In this document: in pieces, positions 39,101-50,900 of the stretch
How the letters are laid out: each line of letters opens with the position of its first letter
Numbering within the stretch: position 1 is the first letter of the stretch
NCBI GenBank assembly: GCA_030544235.1
Contig: CM060484.1
Span: 6,480,031-6,544,030 of the forward strand
Length of the DNA: 64,000 nt
Reading direction: 5' to 3'
Origin: Lepturacanthus savala
Taxonomy: Eukaryota > Chordata > Actinopteri > Scombriformes > Trichiuridae
Notes under the pieces: generated by a model
Told to the model about the DNA's origin: nothing
What the model saw: only the letters and a program-made list of their open reading frames with translations
Database searches by the model: none
Made by a program: the position numbers and the translations under genes

Positions 39101-39330
39101 GTTCATGCTGAGGTCCCCTGGACGACACAGTGTTCCTTTGTGTTCCAGCCCAGGTATTAGATTCCATTTCTAAAAGCACCTGGATCAGGTGAGGTCACAA
39201 TCTTCACAGCTGTCATAACTCATAAAGAAGTTTATCCCTCAGTGATGAAGCAAATAATTTACTTTTCACGCACCTGAGAAAAAGGCGAAATTGGATTTTA
39301 ACTAAATGATTGTGGAAAAATAAAGTCCTC
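36193..39330 (+). other. unc13b 3' UTR and intergenic sequence
   Basis: AT-rich, no coding signal. Long T-runs (37091-37111) and AU-rich stretches are consistent with a long 3' UTR. Candidate poly(A) hexamers AATAAA are at 37248-37253 and 38454-38459; which is used cannot be told. A CTCF-like core lies at 38297-38309. Confidence 0.55.
37248..37253 (+). terminator. Candidate poly(A) signal of unc13b
   Basis: AATAAA about 1.06 kb after the TGA at 36192; the first canonical hexamer in the 3' region that I noted. Confidence 0.45.
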
Positions 39331-39339
39331 GGTGTGTGA

Positions 39340-39879
39340 GCATGCGCACCCATCACAAGGTGTGTCACATACCTCGCCGCCCCCGGGTCACGGCGTTTTA
39401 TCCGGGCCCTGATTGGCTGCAGCCGCTCACCTGTACTGTGGTTTTACTGCCCCTCTACTCCTGCCCCTCCTCGCCGTCCAGGTCCAAAGATCGCCGCGCT
39501 TGTTTGCTCAAGCCCTGAGCTGCTCGGCGCTGGTGGGGGGAAGCCGGCTCTTCCCGTGTTGAACCTGAAACCTGGACCGTAGGCGCCTCTCCTCTCAGCA
39601 CTACACCACCTCACCTCTCTTCCTTCCTGCTTGTCTTTCATCCAGCTGGGGGCCCACGTCCGAACCCCCCCCCCTCCCAAATCCAATCCTCTGTCCGGGA
39701 CTAGGTCTGTGCCCGGCCTTCCATACTGAGCACAGACACCTGGATTCACGGAAGCAAAAGGAGGATTGAAAGTTGTGGTTGTGTTTTTTTTTCCCTCTCT
39801 TTTTTGTATTTTTTTGGCCTTGTGTCTATGTGTTTTGCAGGAATAAAAGACACAAGACATCACTTTTTTTCGTTACAAG
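39340..39879 (+). promoter_or_regulatory. Probable atp8b5 promoter and untranslated first exon
   Basis: The stretch 39370-39560 is GC-rich with CpGs, in contrast to the surroundings, and has an inverted CCAAT box (GATTGGCTG near 39411). A transcribed exon could end at 39879 (TTACAAG|GTATGT). It would splice to the acceptor CTGCTGCAG at 40486, upstream of the start codon at 40517. The transcription start is not determinable. Confidence 0.45.
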
Positions 39880-40496
39880 GTATGTGGCCGATTTTCATTT
39901 TGTTGTGAGACAACAGGGAAATACTGGTGCTTTGAAACCATTTGAAATACAGTCGGTGACTAATAAAAAGTTCGTTTGGATTCAGAGCTTGAAACCTGAA
40001 GCCTTGAAAAAAAAAAAGAAATAACACAAACGTCTGAGTCTTTGCCTGATTTCGTTGTCACAGTGTGCTGAAAGCTGCTGATGAGTAGATCTTATCATGT
40101 TCACATTCATATCGAGATCCTAATCTCGATTATCTGTCTCAGATTTGGTGCAAAGTTGAGCGAGGAGTGGCTGAACGTCTTAATAGCTCTGCAACACAGA
40201 TAAAGTCTCGAGCGGTTCAGAAATTAGCATGTTACCTCATGGAAGAATGTTTAGATTTATTTTAATGCATGTACAAAACGTTTCCACGTTTAAATGTCAC
40301 CTTCAAACCTTCACAGGAGTGTAATTCTTTCTGTTTTGAGGGTTATAAGGCAATCCTGTGTTACAGAAAAGACGTTTCCTGGATGGTGTTGCATGTCTCT
40401 TAACTTTTCGCCACAGTTTCCCCTTTCGGCTGCCACCTCAGTCGTGTCACAGACGTGCGAAACCCCCTTTTTTGTTTCTGCTGCAGGTGGGAAAAC

Positions 40497-40514
40497 ATGG
40501 AGAAACTGAGCTAA
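40497..40514 (+). other. Five-codon uORF just before the flippase start codon
   Basis: ATG GAG AAA CTG AGC TAA ends two bases before the main ATG at 40517. Ribosomes ending here could reinitiate or be delayed, so it may set translation level. Confidence 0.55.
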
Positions 40515-40516
40515 AG

Positions 40517-43500
40517 ATGGGGTCGGCGGCGTCATACTTTGGCGGATTGTGCGGGAAGCAGCAAAAAGAAGGTGAGATCATGCAAAACTTGTCAACTTCA
40601 AGTCAAACTAAAATGTCGGTGGACCAGCAACACATTGGACCATGGATCTGTTTCCTTCTTCACCAACAGAGGTGGAGAGACACCTGCGAGCTAATGACAG
40701 ACCTTTCAACCTGTCTTATCACTACACTGTAAGTGCAGAAACAAAAGATTTCCGCCTATTCAACAGATAACATGGATGACAGAGACCTTATTCTTCTTTA
40801 GTCCTCATACTTCTGTAATAACCTGCTGCCTGGTGCCATTTTTTTATGAGCTTATTGTGTCACTATCATAAGTCAACATGTAACATGTCACGTCCCCTCT
40901 TATTCCAGAATAATGCCATCAAGACCTCCAAGTACAACGTGTTCACCTTCCTGCCACTTAACCTCTTTGAGCAGTTCCAGAGACTCGCCAACGGCTACTT
41001 CCTCTTCCTCTTTGTCCTTCAGGTACACTCTTTTTCTTTTTACACGTACAGTTGGAGAGATTTGTACTCGTTGCAGACTGAATTGGAGTTCGATTTGTGT
41101 GTGTTTTGTTGACAGCTGATCCCACAAATCTCCTCTCTCTCCTGGTTCACCACGGCCGTCCCCCTCATTCTGGTGTTGTCCATAACGGCCGTCAAAGATG
41201 CCAGCGATGACATAGTAAGCTGTAACAACAGCTCTTTATTCACCCTCATGTTGTGTTGGTTTCATGTTAATCAGTGTGCTGTTCCTGCTCAAATTCGATT
41301 GTTCCATTAAAACTCATCATAAAAACTGTAATAACACATTTATTATCACCTCTTGTTGTTTTAGATTATTTTTTATCCACATAACTTGATGTGAACTTAT
41401 ACGTTTTGAACTTCTATCTGTTGTCTCATTGGTCTGAATTTATACATGTTGAATTTGAATCCTAAAAAACACAATTGCTGGATTATTTTGACTATAAGAA
41501 ATAACCAGATGAAACATGCACACGTCTACCGTTAGTCACAGACTATTTTGGGTCAAAGTTACCAAGGACATTTGTTTTAAAATCCATTTGAATAAAAATA
41601 AAATCCGTTGAATAAAACACATAAAATTGTATGCTGAATAATACAATTTATTTTGTGTACTGAAATCCTCTTTGTAGACAAAGTCATGGAATCTTCTGTG
41701 AATCTGATCAAATTAACCAGGTTTTTCAGTGATAAAAACTTTGAAATGGTCAGATTTGACCGTGAGCACAACACAAGGATTAAATGGGACATATTCTGTG
41801 TGTCTATGGTTTTTCTGCTTTTTTCATACAGTTATGATGTCAGATATCTATGTTAAACTGCTCCAAAAACTGCCCTCTGTATTGCTGAATGCTTCCTGAA
41901 AATCTAACCTCTTAAAGAGACAGGAGCCAAAATGTTTCAGTCAGAGGCTGAACTGAGGGGCTGATTAAAGAGCATAAGGATTTATTAGTAGTTTTTTAGC
42001 TCTTTAGTTTAAAGAGCTTAAGAGGAATCTAACTTGATATTTAGAAAAAAAAATAGTAACATATCACATCTAACCACTGTTTTCTCTTCATCTTGTATCA
42101 ACTGAGTAGAACAGACACAAAAGTGACAATCAAGTGAATAACCGGAGGGTCGACGTCCTCATTGATGGACAGTAAGTCATTTAAGATAATTATTTCATAT
42201 CATACACTATGTCTAAATAAAAGAAAGAGAGAAGACAATTTAAAATCTGTAAAATGTCATGATTTGTGGTGTCATGGTGTGTTTTATCTGTTTTTTTTCT
42301 TTTTTGGCAGACTGAGAAGTGAAAAATGGATGAATGTTCAGGTTGGAGACATCATCAAACTGGAGAATAATCAGTTTGTCACAGTAAGTACAAAGATGAT
42401 ATGATACAATGCCGCGGTTTTCTTCCTGCCGTGTTAACTGTACACAATAATGCACACTAATAACAATAAAATGATACTAAAGTCAATCTTAGCTCATTAT
42501 ATCCTATACTTTCAATCATCGGTCCCGTATTTAATGGGATTTCTTTTCTTTCCTCAGGCAGACCTGCTGTTGCTGTCCAGCAGTGAACCTCTCAATCTCA
42601 TCTATGTAGAAACTGCTGAGTTAGACGGGTGTGTGCACTTAGTTTACGTTTTTTATATGTATTTCTGGGATATCTAAGCCTTCTAAACCATTCTGTTTTG
42701 TCTGTGTGTATTGTAGACATTGTATTGTAGACATTGATGACAGCGAATGTCTCTTACTTTCTTGGATTTCCCTTCAGTCACATCCTTCTCATGTCCTCTT
42801 GTTCTGCTCCAGTGAAACCAATCTGAAGGTGAAACAGGCCCTGACTGTAACCGGAGAGATGGGCGACAGCATCGATGAGCTGGCTGCCTTCAACGGTGAG
42901 AAGCACAATCAAATAATTTAGATATATATATTTTTTCACCTGCAATCTGGATTCTTCACGGAGTACTGATCTAAAGGGGGGACAACATTTGCTGTCATTT
43001 TTCAGTCAAACTATTTGGATTTCTGTGAGTCAAGGGCGACACGGTGGTGCAGGGGTTAGCACTGTTGCCTCACAGCCTCACCAAAAACATGCTGAAGTTA
43101 ATTGGAGACTCTAAATTGCCCGTAGGTGTGAGTGTGTGAGTGAATGGTGTGTGTGCCCCATGATTGGCTGGCGACCATCTGGGGTGTATCCCTGCTTCTC
43201 GCCGTAACGCGCTGGGATTGGCTCCAGCCGACTCCTGCGACCCTAATGAGGAATAAGCAGGTATAGAAAATGACTGACTGATCGAGTCAAAATGAATTTC
43301 TCAATCACGCTACATAACGTTCGTTTCACAGGGGATCGAAACTGTCTTTCCCTAACTGCAAATGTGCAAATTACCACACACATAACATACAAAGTCCACA
43401 CGAGCTCCTACAATAATGAAATCAGCATTAGATATAAAGTACTGTTCAAAAGTTTGGGGTCACACAGAGAATTTAGTGTTTTCCATGAAAAGTCACACTT

Positions 43501-44977
43501 TTATTTACCACCATGAGTCGTAAAAAAAAATGGAAAATGTTATTACATTGTCCTTCTGATGCAATGAGCAAACACATTGTACACTGGAATAATAGTTGCT
43601 GGAAATGGGCCTCGATACATCTATGTAGATATTGCACCAAAAACTACACCAGACATTTGCAGCTAGAATTTACCACATTAACAATGTATAGAGTGTATTT
43701 CTGATTAGTTTAAAGTTATCTTCATTGGAAAAAATGTGCTTTTAAACAGTAGTGTATCAATACCAAAGTGACAACACAGACATCTAGAGCAAAAAAAAAA
43801 ACATCCCATTGATGACCCATATGTGATCTTACATAGAAAGAAAGAAAAATCAATGGAAGAAATTGGAGAATACAGAGTATTATTTTAGAAATCTGTTCAT
43901 TTCTGGTTTCTGTGCTGGCTGACTGGATTATCTGGCATTTCCCCTTTAATAAAAACCATCATAAAATGGGATCGATTTCAAAAACGACAATGAAATTCTA
44001 CCCCATGGCCCCAACCGTTTTTTTGTTTCTGTTTTTGTCTCTCAGGTGAAGTGCGATGTGAGCCCCCCAACAACCGCCTGGACAAATTTAAAGGGACCCT
44101 GACTCTGGGCGGACAGACGTACTCTTTGGACAACGACAAAGTGCTCCTGCGAGGATGCACCCTGAGGAACACCGAGTGGTGCTTCGGCCTGGTCATGTTC
44201 GGAGGTAAACTCTCACCAGCTGTTCATCATGTGTACCACCTGCTTTCTCTTTCTCGTGACTCAGGAAGAAACGTTTGGCTCCAACAAGCCGTTCATGTAA
44301 AAGGTTGATGTGCACAGCTCATCTGCTGTGACTAGTTATACATTTATTTATTGGGATAATAAAACGTAACGGCAAGTGTAGAATCATTAACTCTTCTAGC
44401 TGCGACTCCTGCAAACAAGCCGACATGAAACATTATTAAACTAACTTTGGACTTTTGACTGATAAGACATATATTTATAATTAAACATAAAACAAGTATA
44501 TTCAACTGAGTGAAAGATAGAAAGATATAAAGTCAGTGACTAGAGAAACACACTGAAAAAAGTAGTTGAAACAACTTAATTGAATTGCTTCAATGGGTAA
44601 TACCTAAATTAATTGAATTTTTTTAAATGTATAAGTTGGTGTAATTCCAACTTAAACTAAATGAAATTAAAAAAAATAAATTAGTATGTTGGAGGATTAT
44701 AAATTAATAAGTTAGAGTAACTCAAAATGAATAAGTTTCATGTGTGTTACCAATTGAAACAATTATTTTGGTTCAACTATTTTCTTGTTTCAGTTCATGA
44801 ACTTCAAAACAAACCTCTGATGAAAGCTCATGTGTTTCTTATCTGTTTGATTGTTGGTGAATCTGAATCGGAGATTGAACTTTTCCAGGTCCTGACACCA
44901 AACTGATGCAGAACAGCGGGAAGACGACGTTCAAACGGACGAGCATCGATCACCTCATGAACGTGTTGGTGTTGTGT
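40517..44977 (+). CDS. atp8b5: Flippase N terminus, TM1-2 and actuator domain exons
   Basis: Start at 40517 (MGSAASYFGGLCGKQQKE). ERHLRANDRPFNLSYHYTNN is followed by NVFTFLPLNLFEQFQRLANG leading into TM1, then TM2 (SSLSWFTTAVPLILVLSITA). The actuator motif DGET is split across the 42628/42813 junction (LDGETNLKVKQAL). The exon at 44046-44204 encodes GTLTLGGQTYSLDNDKVLLR and TEWCFGLVMFGG, standard for ATP8B. Confidence 0.92.
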
Positions 44978-47900
44978 GTGAGTTCAATGTCCACTCAGAT
45001 ACGCATGAGTGAAAATGTACACTTCAGTGCACATGTATACTTCAACTGTATAATCAAGATGATTCTACTCAATATTGGACTAATTGTACCAAAAACAGTA
45101 TTTTTTCACCTGATAAGGTTTCATTTTTGCAGTGTAGACTTCTCTTTTTATCATAAAAAATGAAATTCCAAATAAAATGGATGATGTTATTTACTTATAA
45201 TTTTAAAAGCTTAGTCTTTTTTATAGACTATTCTATTTCTTTAAATGCCATCTATTGCATAAATATTATATATATATTAGAGTCTCAAGATAGTTTCACT
45301 GTATCTAAGTCAATGGGGCTCCATTAGGTTGTACAATTTCTTTTTTTTAATTAAATTTTCCAAATTTAATTAAATGTAAATAAAAAAAATAATAATGTAC
45401 CTGCCCTAGATAGTGAATTTAATATTTTATTTGGTAAAAATTTTCCAAAATTCTGAATAAAAGAAAACTTTCAGTTGTATGACAATGAAAACAGGATTTC
45501 CTGGTCATGTGACCTCATAAATTGTATGTCCTTCAAAATAAAAGCCCTCCTTTTTCACATCTAGCTCTAAAAACATAGATTTTAAATCACAGCTTTTTTT
45601 TATATATAAAAATGAAGGTCAAGTTGCCATATGGAAACATTATGCAATAGAGGGTTAACCTTCACAACTAATTTATTGATATCAGCACTATATAGATTAT
45701 TTTTTTCTAAAAAGTTTGTGTGGTATGTTAAATGTACCAGATCTTTGGTTTCCTGGGGTTGATGTGCTCTGTTCTGGCCGTTGGTAACGCGATCTGGGAG
45801 GTGAGGGAGGGTTCTGTGTTCACCGTGTTCCTCCCTCGGGAACCGGGGGTCAACGCCTCTCTCTCGGCCTTCCTCTCCTTCTGGTCCTACGTCATCATCC
45901 TTAACACGGTGGTGCCCATTTCCCTCTATGTCAGGTATGTTCCTGCACTGCCAGATTACTCAAATCACCCCCCCCCCCAAAAAAAAAGGTCTAATGTGAC
46001 AGTGACAGTTCTTTTTTTGCCTCAGTGTGGAGATCATCCGTCTGGGAAACAGCTTCTACATAGACTGGGACCGGAAGATGTATTACCCCAAGAATGACAC
46101 TCCTGCCCAGGCGAGGACCACCACGCTCAACGAGGAGCTGGGCCAGATCAAATATATCTTCAGCGACAAGACTGGCACCCTCACGCAGAACATCATGACT
46201 TTCAACAGGTGCTCCATCAATGGGAAGGCATATGGTGAGCAGCTCTGCTTGTGTACGGCTGAATGGACAAACCAGCGTGGCCTCAACAGCTGACTTTGGA
46301 TTTTTTTAATTTATTTTTTTATTTTTTTTATTTCTGCCACTCAGGGGAGCTGTTTGACCTTTCTGGATATCCAGAAGAAATAACAGAGGTGAGAGGGGAG
46401 CACTTTTGTGTGTGTGTGTGAATTTTCAAGTATAATAGTGCAGTACATATAGGATTTATGTATTCCTATAGAAAAGTGGCCAAATATTACATATGTTACA
46501 TATAAAATACATTAAAAAATAAATCGTACATTGGGTAAGACATGGACATACATTGAGATAAGGAGAGACATGCAAATGCTGGTATTCTAAGAAAAAGGCT
46601 ACAATTTATGTTGAAAGTTCAGATCTCTATCTACATATCAGCCAGACTTATCAGACTTATGATAAATCTCTTACTTCATACTTTTTCCTGTATTGTGTAA
46701 CAACCTGGGCATATTACTGTAATATGTCTTCATGAATAAATGAGTTTAGGCCCAGATTTTGTTCTCATAGATGATAGTGGTGGGATTTCCTGAGGGTCTG
46801 TGAACGCATCTTGGGGTAAGGGTTACAGTGTGTGGTATTGAGAGAGGTCAGCTGCTGAAGTGCAAGCCTCAATATGGCAAGTTCTCTACCCCTACACCAC
46901 TGCAGCACTGCATCAAAGAAATTCCACAAAAAAAATGATATGAGCCACAGACACACAGACACTCCTTGCTTTATAGATAAAATATTATTATATTATTATT
47001 ATATTAAGATAATTATTCCTCCCCACGCTTGCTACTCTCCTTCTTTGTTGGTCTCTGCAGAAGACAGCTAAGGTGGATTTCTCATGGAACCGGCTGGCCG
47101 ATCCAAAGTTCATCTTTCACGACCCCAGCCTGGTGGAGACGGTGAGGGAGGGGAACCCGGAGGCGCACGCCTTCTTCCGCCTGCTGGCTCTGTGCCATAC
47201 CGTCATGCCTGAGGAGAAAAACGAGGGTGAGTGTCCTCTCATGGGCGTCTTCATCCCCCGCCTGGCGAGAGGTTGCTGTGGTTTGAACAGGAATATAACA
47301 TTGCTCCTTTGTGTGCTGATTATATAGGTGTGTAATGTAAAATGAAATCCTGATACGCTTCAGTCACTATTGATTATACAGGTTGCTTCTTTTTATCAGA
47401 TTATTTCTATTCATATAACCTTTTTAGCAACTTTAGGATGAGACTAAAGTCATGTGTACTGAAAACAGAATTAAAGCTTCTATGTGAACAATTTGAAACT
47501 CTGAAATGAATTTGTCTTTGGTGCCATCTAGTGGTGACACACTGTACTGTTAGCAGCAGCGGAGCTATGGGGGGTCATTTACAGCAAATCTACGCTTCAG
47601 TCATTGTTTTTTTATGCCCAAATAATGCAAAAACTATGGTGTTAAAGTTGTTTTGCATCGACAATGTGGTTGGGAAATTGCCAGCTTGAAATCCAATGAG
47701 GACTGATTACAAAAGTTTGACCATCTTTGGTTTAATGGACATGAACATTGTGACCCAATGGAAATTTCCCATGACCTGACCATCCAAATCTGATAGCCAA
47801 TAGCCAGGGCTTTGAAATGTCATATGACATATGGGAACTGTGCTACTTACAACGTGAGCATACCATTTAAAGGGGATGCATCTTAAGGGGTTAAAGACAA

Positions 47901-50900
47901 AGTACTGCACTAAGTTTTTCACCAGGATCAGCTGATCTGTATAGATTATTGGATTCTATGTAAAAATACAGAATCTACACACGGATAACAAACTTTTCTT
48001 TCTTTCTTTCTTTCCTCATCTTCTTCTCCCAACAGGGGAGCTCTACTATCAGGCTCAGTCTCCTGATGAGGGCGCCCTGGTGACCGCGGCGAGGAACTTC
48101 GGGTTCGTGTTCCGCTCGCGCACACCAGAAACCATCGTGGTCGTGGAGCTGGGAAAACAAGTCACCTACGAGCTTCTGGCTGTTCTGGACTTCAATAACG
48201 TCCGCAAGAGGATGTCAGTCATCGGTGAGGACAAAGTAGTGAGAAGAAGTTGTTTTCTGGACTTTCATTTGAAGTTTTGATTTCCCTAAGATGTATTTGT
48301 GGTTATAAGTGATTTGAAAGGCTGCATAGTTGTGACATCACAACTTCACATATGTCCTGGTTTCTCTGTGGATTGAGAGTTTTGAAACATGGGACTTTAC
48401 AGAACACCAAGACCTTTTTCATGATCAAACAAGCTCACTCATTGAAATCTCCCTTTCTATGTTATGGGACTTTTAAATTCATGATAATCCAGTAGTATCT
48501 TGATCAAGCCTTGACTGGCTAAGTCACTTTCTCTATGATTTCCAGTGCGTAGCCCTGAGGGAAAGATTAGTCTTTTCTGCAAAGGAGCGGACACCATCAT
48601 CTATGAAAGACTGCACCCATCCTGCGACAAGCTGATGAAAGTTACCACCAGACACCTCAATGTAAGTAATGCCCATATATATTATCATAAAACTAATGGA
48701 CATTCAAAACTTGTCTGGATTTGTGTTTCTAACCACTTTAAACTAAACTGAAATATAGGAGTATGCGGGCGATGGCCTCCGTACGCTGGTTCTGGCCTAC
48801 AAGAATTTGGACGAGAACTACGTGGAGGATTGGAAACGTCGCCACCATGAGGCCAGCACCGCCATGGACCAACGAGAGGAGAGACTTGATGAACTTTATG
48901 AAGAGATTGAAAAAGACCTGATGGTTTGTCCACGTGCTGGATACTTTGACACATTAAAAGATACTTTCAGAGATTAAATATGCATGATTAAGGGCCATTT
49001 AAACCAGCATTACTTCAACATACAACACGGGAAAATTGTCGGTTGACTTTTTTTTTCTTATTTCCCAGAGAATTATATCAAATATTTCATTTTAACATTC
49101 CAATGCTGAACTCTCGCTGTGGTTTTTAGCTGTTGGGGGCGACGGCTGTGGAAGACAAGCTGCAGGACGGTGTGCCACAGACCATAGAGCAACTGGCTAA
49201 AGCTGACATTAAAATCTGGGTCTTGACTGGGGATAAACAGGGTTAGTGTCACACATGGTAAATTCCCAGATGAAAGGTGTTATATTATGAGAAGTCGATT
49301 GAGATATCATTGAGATATTTAGTGCAATGTAACAGAAACCCCAAACCTTTCCACAGGTTCCCATGACAAAGTGAATGTTTGACACGTTTGATGGGTTAAT
49401 TGCACTGCAGTGACTGTGATGTGATTTAAAACAGAGACGGCGGAGAATATCGGCTATTCCTGCAACATGCTGAGAGAGGAGATGAAGGGCATTTTCATAG
49501 TGGCAGCAAATACGGTCGAAGGAGTCAGACAGGAGCTACAGTAAGTTAGATGGAAACATGTTCACTAGCTGGCTGCTAACTTTGTTTGCCTGCCATTGTG
49601 CATTGGGCAGGAAGCACACACTGTACCGTTAATTCTTATACTTTTCTGTTATTTCTATGTTGACTTTTATTGCAGGTTCATGTTAAACATGTGTTTCTAT
49701 CCCTATCACATTTTGATTATTATTATTCTCCTTGTCCTCTTGTTTTTAGGAATGCCAGACGGAAAATGTGTCCAGAAGCAGCCGAGCAGCCAACCGTGAG
49801 CCAGGCTCGTGCAGGCCTGTTTTGGTGTCAGAAGACAGAGACAGTGCAGGATGAGAAGGTGGACGGAGAATACGGCCTGGTTATAAATGGACACAGTCTG
49901 GTAAGGAGGCTCCTATCAGGCATATCACTATTTTCAGTAGCTGCCAAATCACCATACTAACTTTAATAACTTTAAAGACTTGGATGGGACTTAGGGTGCT
50001 TTCACACCACTAGTTTGCTCATTGCTACTTCCTCTTACCTTCATGTCCTGTCATATTCATCCTCTGTAATGGCTGTATTTGCTGTTGGTGTGAAAGCACC
50101 CTTACATCTGTTCCCCCTCTTTTCTTTCATCGTCAGGCCTTTGCGCTGGAGAAGGACTTGCAGCTGGAGCTGCTGAGGACAGCCTGCATGTGTCAGACGG
50201 TGATTTGCTGCAGAGTCACCCCTCTGCAGAAGGCCCAAGTGGTTCAGCTGGTCAAGAAGTACAAGCAGGCCGTCACCCTGGCCATCGGGGACGGGGCCAA
50301 CGACGTCAGCATGATCAAGGGTGAGGTCATTCACCCACGGACAATGATACAAGAAACCTCAGAGATGTATGACAGACATTACATCTAAACACGGTCCTGT
50401 CTGTCCTCCAGCTGCTCACATCGGTGTAGGTATCAGTGGTCAGGAGGGCATGCAGGCCGTCCTCTCCAGCGACTACTCCTTCGCCCAGTTCCGTTACCTG
50501 CAGCGCCTCCTGCTGGTGCACGGCCGCTGGTCCTACTTACGCATGTGCAAGTTCCTGCGCTATTTCTTTTACAAGAACTTCACCTTCACCTTTGTGCACT
50601 TCTGGTACGCCTTCTTCTGCGGCTTCTCTGCACAGGTGAGAGAAGAAATGCTGAAATTCAATGAGCACAGGCTACTGTTTAAATTGTGTCTGGTTTAGTG
50701 GGTTACTTTAGATGCAATCTAGCAAGGTAGAGAAAGTAACTTTAATAATAGTACATATTTATTTTCACTTCAAAGATACTCCCAGAAAAAAATGTGCAGA
50801 GTACAGAAGTATATTGTATATTAATTATACATTTATAATTATAATTGATAATTATTAATTAATAATTGGTCATGCATAAAACTGAATTATGTATTTAATC

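Noticed and set aside
39444..39863. Minus-strand 139-codon frame in the atp8b5 upstream region
   Set aside because: GC-rich promoter-like DNA produces open frames by composition; no domain is seen.
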